From: Ectopseudomonas chengduensis
GTDB lineage: Bacteria; Pseudomonadota; Gammaproteobacteria; Pseudomonadales; Pseudomonadaceae
Direction: 5' to 3'
NCBI RefSeq assembly: GCF_015712065.1
Contig: NZ_JACFYZ010000002.1
Location: forward strand, 310,001-374,000
Length of the DNA stretch: 64,000 nt
A program made the position numbers and the translations under genes. The notes beneath the pieces are model-generated. The model was not told the DNA's origin, ran no database searches, and saw nothing but the letters and a program-made list of their open reading frames with translations. Below are positions 27,765-35,932 of the stretch, piece after piece; within the stretch, counting starts at the first letter, position 1; each line of letters begins with the position of its first letter.

Positions 27765-28820
27765 TTATACCTCGGCGTACATGCGGCCAGGGTTGAAAAT
27801 ACCCTGGGGGTCGAGCTGGTTCTTCAGCTGGCGCTGGTAGCGCAGCAGCGTTGCAGCCAGCGGCTGGAAGGGTTGTGCCTGGCCGGCGGCGAAGCAGGTG
27901 GCATGGCCGCCGAGCTTGGCCGTTACGCGCTGGATCAGTTCGCCATCGGCGTCGGTTTTCAGCCAGCGCTGCGCGCCGCCCCAGTCGATCAACTGGCGGC
28001 CGGGCAGGTCGAGCAGACCACTGTTGGCTGGCAGAGACAGACGCCACAGCGTGCCGCTGGCGGTGAAGAACGGTAGGCGCTGTTCGCGCAGTTCATGCCA
28101 GTAGCCGTTGTCGATCTCTTCGCCACCGAGGCGTTGGCGCGCGGCCTGAACCGAGCCTTGGCCACCCTCCAGGCGCAGGTGCAGCGCCGCACCGTCGTGG
28201 CTGGCGGCGCTGATCGGCAGCGGCTGCTGGCCCCATTCGGCGAGCTTGTTCAGGGCATTCAGGGCGTCCACTTCCAGGCGCAGACTGAGTACCTGGCGCG
28301 GTTTGGGCAGTACCTTGAGCGACACTTCGGCGAGCAGGCCGAGGCAGCCGAAGCTGCCGGCCATCAGGCGTGACAGGTCGTAGCCGGCGACGTTCTTCAT
28401 CACCTCGCCACCGAAGCGCAGCAGCTTGCCCTGGCCGGTGATCACACGGGTGCCGAGCACCTGATCGCGTACCGAACCGGCCCAGGGCCGACGCGGGCCA
28501 GACAGCCCGGCGGCAACCATGCCGCCGAGGGTGGCGCCATCGCCCAGATGCGGCGGCTCGCACGGCAGCATCTGGTTGTTGGCCTCCAGCGCCGCCTCGA
28601 TCTCGGCCAGCGGGGTGCCGGCGCGGGCGGTGAGCACCAGCTCGGTGGGGTCATAGCTGACGATGCCGCGATGCAGGCGGGTATCCAGCACTTCGCCCGT
28701 GGTGGCACGGCCCAGATGGGCCTTGCTGCCGCTGCCCTGGATGCGCAGCGGTGTGGCACTGTTCAGTGCGTGGTTGACCTGTTCCAGCAGTGCGGCGCTG
28801 GCGTCGAAATCATGCGACAT
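27765..28820 (-). CDS. glcE: Glycolate oxidase FAD-binding subunit GlcE
   Basis: 351 residues. The FAD-binding PCMH domain occupies the N-terminal half (LRIQGSGSK, then PPHLGDGATLGGMVAAGLSG). It assembles with GlcD and GlcF at the inner membrane. Its ATG (28820) overlaps the glcD stop by one base, so the longer frame running up to 28997 is rejected. Confidence 0.95.
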   Translation of the reverse strand: MSHDFDASAALLEQVNHALNSATPLRIQGSGSKAHLGRATTGEVLDTRLHRGIVSYDPTELVLTARAGTPLAEIEAALEANNQMLPCEPPHLGDGATLGGMVAAGLSGPRRPWAGSVRDQVLGTRVITGQGKLLRFGGEVMKNVAGYDLSRLMAGSFGCLGLLAEVSLKVLPKPRQVLSLRLEVDALNALNKLAEWGQQPLPISAASHDGAALHLRLEGGQGSVQAARQRLGGEEIDNGYWHELREQRLPFFTASGTLWRLSLPANSGLLDLPGRQLIDWGGAQRWLKTDADGELIQRVTAKLGGHATCFAAGQAQPFQPLAATLLRYQRQLKNQLDPQGIFNPGRMYAEV

Positions 28821-30319
28821 CAAAAACGCTCCAGTTCCGGGAAGGGCAGTTGGCCGTGGTGCACGTGCATGGCGCCGAACTCGGCGCAGCGGTGCAGGGT
28901 GGGAATGTTCTTGCCCGGGTTGAGCAGGCCGCTGGGGTCGAACGCCGCCTTCACCGCGTGGAACAGGGTGATTTCGTCGCTGTTGAACTGCGCGCACATC
29001 TGGTTGATCTTCTCGCGACCCACGCCGTGCTCGCCGGTGATGCTGCCGCCGACCTTGACGCAGAGTTCTAGGATCTTGCCGCCGATGGCTTCGGCGCGCT
29101 CCAGCTCGCCAGGCACGTTGGCATCGAAGAGGATCAAGGGGTGCATGTTGCCGTCGCCGGCGTGGAACACGTTGGCCACGCGTAGGCCGTACTCCTCGGA
29201 CAGCTCGGCGATGCCGCGCAGCACGCCCGGCAGCTCGCGCCGTGGGATGGTACCGTCCATGCAGTAGTAGTCCGGCGAGATGCGCCCGACTGCGGGGAAG
29301 GCGTTCTTGCGCCCGGCCCAGAATTTCACCCGCTCGGCCTCGTCGCGGGCCAGGCGCACTTCGGTAGCGCCGGCCTTTTCCAGTACGCCGCGCACGCGCT
29401 CGCAGTCGTCGGCCACGTCGGCTTCCACGCCGTCCAGCTCGCAGAGCAGGATGGCTTCGGCCTCCACCGGGTAGCCGGCGTGGATAAAGTCTTCGGCGGC
29501 GCGAATGGCCAGGTTGTCCATCATTTCCAGGCCGCCGGGGATGATACCGGCAGCGATGATGTCACCCACCGCGCGGCCAGCCTTTTCCACCGAGTCGAAG
29601 GCCGCCAACAGCACCTTGGCTACCTGCGGCTTGGGCAGCAGCTTGACCGTCACCTCGGTGACGATGCCGAGCATGCCTTCGGAGCCGGTGAACAGCGCCA
29701 GCAGATCGAAGCCGGGGGCGTCCAAGGCGTCGCTGCCGAGGGTCATGAATTCGCCTTCGACGGTGAGGATGTCGACCTTGAGCAGGTTGTGCACGGTCAG
29801 GCCGTACTTCAGGCAGTGCACGCCACCGGCATTTTCGGCGACGTTGCCACCGATGGAGCAGGCGATCTGCGAGGACGGATCAGGGGCGTAATACAGGTCG
29901 AAGGGTGCCGCGGCCTGGGAGATCGCCAGGTTGCGCACGCCGGGCTGTACCCGGGCGAAGCGACCTTCGCGGTTGATCTCGAGAATCTGGTTGAAGCGCG
30001 CCATCACCAGCAGGATGCCCTTCTCCAGCGGCAGTGCGCCGCCGGACAGACCGGTACCGGCGCCGCGCGCCACCACCGGCACGCCACGGGCATGGCAGAG
30101 CTTGAGCAACTGCTGCACCTGCTCGATGCGCTCGGGCAGCACTACCAGCATCGGGGTGGTGCGGTAGGCGGACAGGCCATCGCACTCATAAGGCTTGAGG
30201 TCTTCCTGGGTGTGCAGGATGTCGAGGTCGGGCAGGCACTGGCGCAACTCCGCCAGCAGGGCGGCCTTGTCGACCGTGGGTAGCGCGCCGTCGACACGCT
30301 CGTCATACAGAATGCTCAT
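28820..30319 (-). CDS. glcD: Glycolate oxidase catalytic subunit GlcD
   Basis: 499 residues, the usual GlcD size. FAD-binding motif VVARGAGTGLSGGALP and SIGGNVAENAGG mark the PCMH domain, and the C-terminal FAD-linked oxidase domain includes HAGDGNMHPL and GEHGVGREK. It oxidises glycolate to glyoxylate. First gene of glcDEFG, divergent from the regulator glcC with two GntR-type operators between. Confidence 0.97.
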   Translation of the reverse strand: MSILYDERVDGALPTVDKAALLAELRQCLPDLDILHTQEDLKPYECDGLSAYRTTPMLVVLPERIEQVQQLLKLCHARGVPVVARGAGTGLSGGALPLEKGILLVMARFNQILEINREGRFARVQPGVRNLAISQAAAPFDLYYAPDPSSQIACSIGGNVAENAGGVHCLKYGLTVHNLLKVDILTVEGEFMTLGSDALDAPGFDLLALFTGSEGMLGIVTEVTVKLLPKPQVAKVLLAAFDSVEKAGRAVGDIIAAGIIPGGLEMMDNLAIRAAEDFIHAGYPVEAEAILLCELDGVEADVADDCERVRGVLEKAGATEVRLARDEAERVKFWAGRKNAFPAVGRISPDYYCMDGTIPRRELPGVLRGIAELSEEYGLRVANVFHAGDGNMHPLILFDANVPGELERAEAIGGKILELCVKVGGSITGEHGVGREKINQMCAQFNSDEITLFHAVKAAFDPSGLLNPGKNIPTLHRCAEFGAMHVHHGQLPFPELERF

Positions 30320-30420
30320 GGCAGGCTCAATCGTGGACGTTGTTGTTATTGGCGGTCATGCCGCGACCTTGGCCTGCATGTTTAGGCCGCCTGCATTTTT
30401 ACGTCCATTCTCTTTGGTGC

Positions 30421-30431
30421 TGGTAGGACCA
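30421..30431. promoter_or_regulatory. GntR/FadR-type operator (glcD side)
   Basis: TGGTAGGACCA is a perfect TGGT-N3-ACCA palindrome, the operator form used by FadR-subfamily regulators. It lies about 100 bp before the glcD start. Confidence 0.75.
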
Positions 30432-30529
30432 GTTTCTTTCGTCAGCCTTTCTCTCGGGATAGGTCTAAGGTCTTATTCGGCGTGGCTTGCATGCTGGCGT
30501 CCAGAAGATCTAAGGTGGTCTTTAAAAAT

Positions 30530-30540
30530 TGGTACGACCA
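30530..30540. promoter_or_regulatory. GntR/FadR-type operator (glcC side)
   Basis: TGGTACGACCA is a second TGGT-N3-ACCA site, 18 bp before the glcC start codon, where binding would block glcC expression (autoregulation inferred). The two sites are 109 bp apart. Confidence 0.75.
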
Positions 30541-30558
30541 GTTCTACGGAGGTGGCGA

Positions 30559-31332
30559 ATGGACGGGCAACAGGGCGTCGCACGACGCCAGGTGAGTGAC
30601 GTGGTGGCCGAGCGTATCGAGCGACTGATCGTCGATGGCGTACTCAAGGTGGGCCAGCCGTTGCCTTCGGAGCGGCGCCTGTGCGAAAAGCTGGGCATCT
30701 CCCGTTCGGCGCTGCGTGAAGGGCTCAAGGTACTGCGCGGGCGCGGCATCATCGACACCGCCCAGGGTCGCGATTCACGGGTGGCCAAGCTTAGTGGCGA
30801 GCGCGACGCCAGCCCGCTGATGCATCTGTTCAACTCGCAGCCGCGCACCCTGTATGACCTGCTGGAGGTGCGCGGCCTGCTCGAGGGCGAGTCGGCGCGC
30901 CTGGCGGCGCTGCGTGGCACCGAGGCGGATTTCGTCCTGCTCACCCGGCGCTACGAAGAGATGTTGGCGGCTCATGCACAGGAAAATCCGGTCGACCCGC
31001 GTGAACATGCGCGCCTCGACCATGCCTTTCACCTGGCCATCTGCGAGGCCTCGCACAACCCGGTGCTGGTGCACACCCTGCAGTCGCTGACCGATCTGAT
31101 GCTCAGCACCGTATTCGCCTCGGTGAACAACCTCTACCACCGCCCGGCGCAGAAACGGCAGATCGACCGCCAGCATTCACGGCTGTATCACGCGGTAATC
31201 GAACGCCTGCCGGAACAGGCGCAGCGCGCCGCGCGCGACCATATCCACAGCATTCGCGACAACCTGCAGGAGATCGAGCAGGAAGAGCAGCGCCTGGTGC
31301 GCGCCACCATGCGCTTGGAGGGCTGGGCGTAG
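30559..31332 (+). CDS. glcC: GntR/FadR-family regulator of glycolate use, GlcC
   Basis: 257 residues. The N-terminal winged helix (LPSERRLCEKLGISRSALRE) is followed by an FCD ligand domain with metal-type His/Asp residues (RLDHAFHLAICEASHN). Divergent from glcDEFG, which it should activate with glycolate. The start at 30559 has GGAGGT six bases upstream; the frame start at 30529 lies inside the operator and is rejected. Its stop codon TAG is supplied by the first bases of the repeat at 31329. Confidence 0.93.
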   Translation: MDGQQGVARRQVSDVVAERIERLIVDGVLKVGQPLPSERRLCEKLGISRSALREGLKVLRGRGIIDTAQGRDSRVAKLSGERDASPLMHLFNSQPRTLYDLLEVRGLLEGESARLAALRGTEADFVLLTRRYEEMLAAHAQENPVDPREHARLDHAFHLAICEASHNPVLVHTLQSLTDLMLSTVFASVNNLYHRPAQKRQIDRQHSRLYHAVIERLPEQAQRAARDHIHSIRDNLQEIEQEEQRLVRATMRLEGWA

Positions 31333-31380
31333 GGCGGGTGAAACCCGCCTGATGACGGTGGCGGGTTGCACTCGCCTTAC
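31329..31380. repeat. GTAGGGCGGGTGAAACC hairpin repeat
   Basis: Left arm GTAGGGCGGGTGAAACC... (31329-31349) and inverted right arm (31360-31380, GGCGGGTTGCACTCGCC) form paired hairpins. A near-identical element is at 51087-51148. It lies between the converging genes glcC and flgA and can act as a two-way terminator. Confidence 0.82.
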
Positions 31381-31457
31381 ATATTTGTGGGAGGGGCTTT
31401 AGCCGCGATCTGCCAGACCTGCTCGCCGCTGAAGCGCCTCCCACGTGGCATGACTCC

Positions 31458-32273
31458 CTACCTGAAGGTGCTGGTCACCACCCCTTCTTCCACCACCTGC
31501 GCCTCGATCACCTTCTGGCTGCCGAGGTTGCGCACGCGAATCACCTCGCCTTCACGACCATTGGCCAGTGCTTCGCCGGTGGCCGACGCAGAGATGCCGT
31601 CCTGGCTGGCGATGATGGTCACCTGCTGGCCACGGCGGATCAGCAGCGGTGCGGCGAGCAGGTTCGGCGCGATCAACTGGCCGGCGCGCACGCGGCGCTT
31701 GGCGCCCTGGCCGACCACTTCGTCGAGGCTGTTATAGAAGCCGCGAGAGGCCCTGCCGACGTTCACTTCCTGCAGTTGCAACTGTTCGGCAGCGATGGTC
31801 TGGCCGCGCTCGATCACCCGTGCGGCATGCACGGCCGGGAGGAACACGCTGGCCTGCACCAGGGCCGTGACGCTCCAGCCGGGCGTATCTGCGCAGCTTA
31901 GCTCCAAGCGTTGACGTGACAGGGGCGAGGGATCATCGCTGGCGACCGTCACGCCCAGTGCCTGGGTGCAGGTCGGCAGGCGTTCGGCGCTATTGAGCAA
32001 GGTGATATTGAGGCTGTGGCGCTGCCCTTGCCAGGCCTGGCGCTTGGCTTCCTCGGCCAGCATCTGCTGCATGTGTACAGCCACGGCCTGATCGATCTGG
32101 CTGGCGGCATCGGTCTCGCCGTGCGCAGCGCTCAGTGGCAGCAGAGCAAGGAGGAAAAGCGTCGACGCGCAGGCGGAAAAAACCTTTCCGCTTTTCCCCC
32201 AGGCCGCGCTTCGATGCGGAAGGACGGCGACGCGGAAGCTGTCTTCCGATCTTGTGAATACCTTGAAAATCAA
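31458..32273 (-). CDS. flgA: P-ring assembly chaperone FlgA
   Basis: 271 residues from the chosen start. The SAF-like C-terminal half is clear (GRASRGFYNSLDEVVGQGAK, then APLLIRRGQQVTI). A signal sequence (STLFLLALLPLSAAHG) sits unusually far in, at about residue 40-55. No ATG, GTG or TTG exists close before it: the nearest in-frame options are TTG at 32273 and an ATG at 32390 that would overlap flgB. The start is therefore uncertain. FlgA escorts FlgI in the periplasm. Divergent from flgB, with the palindromic sites lying inside its predicted leader. Confidence 0.82.
   Translation of the reverse strand: MIFKVFTRSEDSFRVAVLPHRSAAWGKSGKVFSACASTLFLLALLPLSAAHGETDAASQIDQAVAVHMQQMLAEEAKRQAWQGQRHSLNITLLNSAERLPTCTQALGVTVASDDPSPLSRQRLELSCADTPGWSVTALVQASVFLPAVHAARVIERGQTIAAEQLQLQEVNVGRASRGFYNSLDEVVGQGAKRRVRAGQLIAPNLLAAPLLIRRGQQVTIIASQDGISASATGEALANGREGEVIRVRNLGSQKVIEAQVVEEGVVTSTFR
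32173..32249. promoter_or_regulatory. Palindromic sites upstream of flgB (candidate activator binding)
   Basis: GCGGAAA-N5-TTTCCGC is a perfect palindrome at 32173-32191, with the same arm and spacer lengths as the fliD site. A half-site GCGGAAG lies at 32216-32222 and a further palindrome GCGGAAG-N4-CTTCCGA at 32232-32249. The first centre lies about 117 bp before the -24 element. Confidence 0.7.
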
Positions 32274-32296
32274 TGTGATACGGCTCTCTTCTGGGT

Positions 32297-32312
32297 TGGG
32301 CACGCTTTGTGC
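32297..32312 (+). promoter_or_regulatory. Sigma-54 promoter of the flgB operon
   Basis: TGGGCACGCTTTGTGC has GG (32299-32300), 10 bp, GC (32311-32312), with GGCACG intact and TTGC altered to GTGC. It lies 42 bp before the flgB ATG. Confidence 0.75.
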
Positions 32313-32354
32313 TGAAGGCACCTGGGCACAACCTTGGGTTAAGGGTACCGGTAA

Positions 32355-32708
32355 ATGAGTATACGGATTGATGACGTGGTAGGCCTGCATTCGCGAGCGC
32401 TCGAACTGCGCATGCAGCGCAGCGAAATCCTCGCTGCCAACCTGGCCAACGAAGACACGCCAGGCTTTCTCGCCCGTGACATCGATTTCGCTGGCGAGAT
32501 GCAGCGAGTCGATCCGCAGCAGGCCTTCGCGGCCAGCAGCGCGGATCTCAAGTACCGCGTACCGACCCAGCCGTCGCAGGACGGCAACAGCGTCGAGCTG
32601 AGTGTGGAGCAGGCCGCGTTCTCCAAGAACAGCATGGACTTCCAGACCAGCCTGACCTTTCTCAGCATGAAATTCAGGGGCCTGAAACAGGCCATCGAGG
32701 GGCGCTGA
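32355..32708 (+). CDS. flgB: Flagellar proximal rod protein FlgB
   Basis: 117 residues. The rod motif LAANLANEDTPGFLARDIDF is present near residue 30. It forms the rod with FlgC, FlgF and FlgG. First gene of a twelve-gene run in lfgB-L order. Confidence 0.94.
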   Translation: MSIRIDDVVGLHSRALELRMQRSEILAANLANEDTPGFLARDIDFAGEMQRVDPQQAFAASSADLKYRVPTQPSQDGNSVELSVEQAAFSKNSMDFQTSLTFLSMKFRGLKQAIEGR

Positions 32709-32710
32709 TC

Positions 32711-33139
32711 ATGGCTTTCGACTCCATCTACCGCATCGCCGGCTCGTCGATGAATGCACAGACCGTGCGCCTCAACACCGTGGCCAGCAACCTGGCCAAC
32801 GCCGACTCGGCTGCGGCCAACGCCGAGGACGTGTACCAGGCACGCAAGCCGGTGTTCGCTGCCGTCTACAACAACGACCAGCTGACCCGCAGCGTGGGCA
32901 TGGGCGGCGCCCATGTGCAGGTGCTCGATGTGGTCACCGCCGGCCGCGAACCGGTGCGCCGCTACGAGCCGGACAATCCCCTGGCCGATGACCAGGGCTA
33001 CGTGTTCTACGCCGACATCGACCAGATCGAAGAGATGACCGACATGATGTCGGCCACCCGCAGCTTCGAGACCAGCGTCGAAGTGCTCAATCGCCTGAAA
33101 AGCATGCAGCAGGGCCTGCTCAAGCTCGGAGAATCCTGA
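32711..33139 (+). CDS. flgC: Flagellar proximal rod protein FlgC
   Basis: 142 residues. N-terminal rod motif VASNLANADSAAANAEDVYQ and the C-terminal helix (SFETSVEVLNRLKSM) are as expected. Starts two bases after flgB and overlaps flgD by one base. Confidence 0.94.
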   Translation: MAFDSIYRIAGSSMNAQTVRLNTVASNLANADSAAANAEDVYQARKPVFAAVYNNDQLTRSVGMGGAHVQVLDVVTAGREPVRRYEPDNPLADDQGYVFYADIDQIEEMTDMMSATRSFETSVEVLNRLKSMQQGLLKLGES

Positions 33140-33816
33140 TGACCACGGTCAGCAACAATAGCCAGAACAATCCCGCTTACAGCATCGACGAGGCGGTGAA
33201 GCAGTCGGTCAACGTCAGTGACGCGACCCAGCTGGAAAACAACTTCCTCACCCTGATGGTCGCGCAGATCCAGAACCAGGATCCGACCAAACCGGTGGAC
33301 AGTACCGAGTTCCTCAACCAGTTCGCCGCCATGAGCCAGGTCAAGAGCCTGGAAAACATGGCCTCGCTGAGCAAGAGCAACCTGGTGCTGCTGGACAACC
33401 TGCAGACCCTCACCGCCGCTGGCCTGGTCGGCCAGGAAGTGAAGGTGGCGACCGAGCAGCTGGAGCTGGGCGCGGACAAGGTCAAGGGCGAGATCAACCT
33501 GGAGCATGCCGCCGGCAAGCTGGCCCTGGTGGTCACCGACAGCAATGGCGTGAAAAAGGAAATCGACCTCGGTTCTCAGTCGCCGGGGCGCGTGCCCTTC
33601 GAACTCGATCCCAAGGCCCTGGGCCTCGCGCCGGGCAGCTACAAGGTCGAGGTCAAGAGCGACAGCGGCGAGTACCCCAAGGTCGAAGTGGCCGGCCGCG
33701 TCACCCAGGTGCGCGTCAGCGCCGAAGGGCCGGTGCTGGAAGTCATCGGCGTCGGCTCCGTGCCCTTCTACAACATCACCGAATTCGGCCAGACGCAGAC
33801 CGCCGGTCTGCTCTGA
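33139..33816 (+). CDS. flgD: Hook-cap protein FlgD
   Basis: 225 residues. The N-terminal FlgD signature (NNFLTLMVAQIQNQDPTKPVD, then STEFLNQFAAMSQV) precedes an Ig/FNIII-like domain and a Tudor-like end. It is the scaffold for hook polymerisation. Confidence 0.95.
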   Translation: MTTVSNNSQNNPAYSIDEAVKQSVNVSDATQLENNFLTLMVAQIQNQDPTKPVDSTEFLNQFAAMSQVKSLENMASLSKSNLVLLDNLQTLTAAGLVGQEVKVATEQLELGADKVKGEINLEHAAGKLALVVTDSNGVKKEIDLGSQSPGRVPFELDPKALGLAPGSYKVEVKSDSGEYPKVEVAGRVTQVRVSAEGPVLEVIGVGSVPFYNITEFGQTQTAGLL

Positions 33817-33852
33817 ACCCTCCTACTCGTTCAATTCAAAGGTCCAGTCGCC

Positions 33853-35040
33853 ATGAGTTTCAACATTGCCATGACCGGCCTCAGCGCCGTCAACGAACAG
33901 CTCAACACCATCAGCCACAACATCGCCAACGCCGGCACCACTGGCTTCAAATCCTCGCGTACTGAGTTCGGCAGCATCTACGCCGATAGCCAGGCGATGG
34001 GCGTGGAAGTACTGGCCACCACCCAGAGCATCAGCCAGGGCGGCTCTCTGGTCACCACCGGACGCAGCCTGGATCTGGCCATCTCCGGCGGTGGTTTCTT
34101 CGTCACCCGTGATACCAACGGCGACCTGAGCTACACCCGCGCCGGCGTGTTCGGCGCCGACAAGAACAACAACATCGTCAACGCCGCCGGGCAGACCCTG
34201 CAGGGTTATCCGGTGGACGCCGCCGGCAACCTGCTGGTCGGCGCCATGGGCGACCTGCAACTGCAGAACGCCAACCTGCCGGCTCGCGCCACCGACACCC
34301 TGGCCTTCGTCATGAACCTGGACTCCAACCAGACCGTGCCGGCCACTGCGCCGTTCGATCCGGCGGACGTGAACACCTACAACTCCACCTACACCACCAA
34401 GGTGTTCGACTCCCAGGGCAAGGAACACACCCTGACCCAGTACTTCGTGAAGACCGGCGACAACACTTGGGATGCCTACTACTACCAGGGCAACACCGCC
34501 GTCGGCGGCCCGCAGGCGCTGACCTTCGGCACCAACGGCACGCTCACCGCGCCGGTCGGCCCGGTCAACGTCGGCTTCGCCCTGCCGGGCGTCGACCCGA
34601 TGGCGATCGCCATCGACTACAGCAACTCCAGCCAGTACGGCTCCGACTTCGTCGTCACCACCAACCGCGCCAGCGGCTATGCGGCGGGCGAGCAGACCGG
34701 CCTGTCGGTGGAGAAGGACGGCATGGTCTACGCCAACTACAGCAACGGCCAGCGCATGCTGCAGGGCCAGGTGGCGCTGGCCACCTTCGCCAATGCCGGC
34801 GGCCTGAAGAACATCAGCGGTACTGCCTGGGTGGAGACCGCCGATTCCGGCGCCGCGCTGATCGGCGTGCCCGGTGTCGGCCCGTTCGGCGCGCTGGTGG
34901 CCGGTTCGCTGGAGAACTCCAACGTCGACCTGACCCAGCAACTGGTCGGCCTGATGGAGGGTCAGCGCAACTACCAGGCCAACACCAAGGTGCTGACCAC
35001 CAACAAAGAACTCACCCAAGTGCTGTTCGGCGCGATCTGA
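33853..35040 (+). CDS. flgE: Flagellar hook protein FlgE
   Basis: 395 residues, shorter than polar hook proteins of pseudomonads that I recall (around 460). N-terminal rod/hook motif (ISHNIANAGTTGFKSSRTEF) and C-terminal helix (VGLMEGQRNYQANTKVLTT) are present. It starts 36 bp after flgD. Confidence 0.95.
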   Translation: MSFNIAMTGLSAVNEQLNTISHNIANAGTTGFKSSRTEFGSIYADSQAMGVEVLATTQSISQGGSLVTTGRSLDLAISGGGFFVTRDTNGDLSYTRAGVFGADKNNNIVNAAGQTLQGYPVDAAGNLLVGAMGDLQLQNANLPARATDTLAFVMNLDSNQTVPATAPFDPADVNTYNSTYTTKVFDSQGKEHTLTQYFVKTGDNTWDAYYYQGNTAVGGPQALTFGTNGTLTAPVGPVNVGFALPGVDPMAIAIDYSNSSQYGSDFVVTTNRASGYAAGEQTGLSVEKDGMVYANYSNGQRMLQGQVALATFANAGGLKNISGTAWVETADSGAALIGVPGVGPFGALVAGSLENSNVDLTQQLVGLMEGQRNYQANTKVLTTNKELTQVLFGAI

Positions 35041-35049
35041 GGCTGACCC

Positions 35050-35781
35050 ATGGACCGTCTCGGTTACACCGCAATGACCGCCGCCAGCCGCACCATGAGC
35101 TCGCTCACGGTGCGTGCCAACAACCTGGCCAACGTCAACACCCCCGGCTTCCGGGCCGACCTGGAGCAAGCCCAAGCCGTCACCGTGGAAGGTTATGGCT
35201 ACGACAGCCGGCACCTGGCGCGGGTGAAGAACAACGGCGTCAACCTGGCACCCGGCGCGCTGATGGCCACCGGCCGTGATCTCGACGTGGCGATCCAGGG
35301 CCGCGGCCTGTTCACCGTCGAAGGTGATGGCGGCGCCGAGCGCTACACGCGCAACGGCGCGCTGCAGGTCGATGCCGAGTTGCGCCTGACCCTGAACGGC
35401 CGCGCCGTGCTGGGCGAGGGTGGTCCCATCGTGCTGCCCGAGTACGACAGCCTGCATATCGGGCGCGACGGCACCGTATCGGTGATCCCGCGTGGCGATT
35501 TCGTCACCGCCGAGGTCGATCGCATCCGCGTGGTGGATGTCGATGCCGCCGACCTGACCAAGGATGCCAGCGGTCTGCTGGCACGCACCGACGGCCAACC
35601 GGCCGAAGACATGGAAGCGCCGGTACTGGTCTCCGGTTATCTGGAGGCGAGCAACGTTGGCGCCATCGATCAGCTGGTGGCGACCATGAGCCTGAACCGC
35701 CTGTTCGAGACCCAGGTGAAGATGATGAAGGCCGCCGAGGATCTGTCCGAAGCCGGTAACCGGATGATTCGCGGCAGTTGA
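35050..35781 (+). CDS. flgF: Proximal rod protein FlgF
   Basis: 243 residues with VRANNLANVNTPGFRADLEQ at the N-terminus and the C-terminal LFETQVKMMKAAEDL helix. It continues the flgB operon 9 bp after flgE. A 150-bp repeat-bearing gap separates it from flgG. Confidence 0.94.
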   Translation: MDRLGYTAMTAASRTMSSLTVRANNLANVNTPGFRADLEQAQAVTVEGYGYDSRHLARVKNNGVNLAPGALMATGRDLDVAIQGRGLFTVEGDGGAERYTRNGALQVDAELRLTLNGRAVLGEGGPIVLPEYDSLHIGRDGTVSVIPRGDFVTAEVDRIRVVDVDAADLTKDASGLLARTDGQPAEDMEAPVLVSGYLEASNVGAIDQLVATMSLNRLFETQVKMMKAAEDLSEAGNRMIRGS

Positions 35782-35792
35782 GCATTCCGATT

Positions 35793-35852
35793 GTAGGGTG
35801 GGCTTCAGCCCACCATTGCAGAACGAACCAGGTGGGCTGAAGCCCACCCTAC
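35793..35852. repeat. GTAGGGTGGGCTTCAGCCCACC hairpin repeat pair
   Basis: The unit GTAGGGTGGGCTTCAGCC... (35793-35814) and its inverted copy (35831-35852) make a strong stem between flgF and flgG. Another partial repeat (CCCGGATTGCATCCGGGCTAC) follows at about 35893. This may reduce read-through into flgG and the genes beyond. Confidence 0.8.
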
Positions 35853-35932
35853 CTAAACGGATCGCCGCTCGCCCCACCCAGCGATGATTTCCCCGGATTG
35901 CATCCGGGCTACAGGTACACAGGAGACAGCAC

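Noticed and set aside
26748..28076. 442-codon plus-strand open frame
   Set aside because: Antisense to glcF and glcE, both well supported.
32274..32390. Upstream extension of flgA to the ATG at 32390
   Set aside because: It would overlap the flgB start and cover the flgB sigma-54 promoter with coding sequence.
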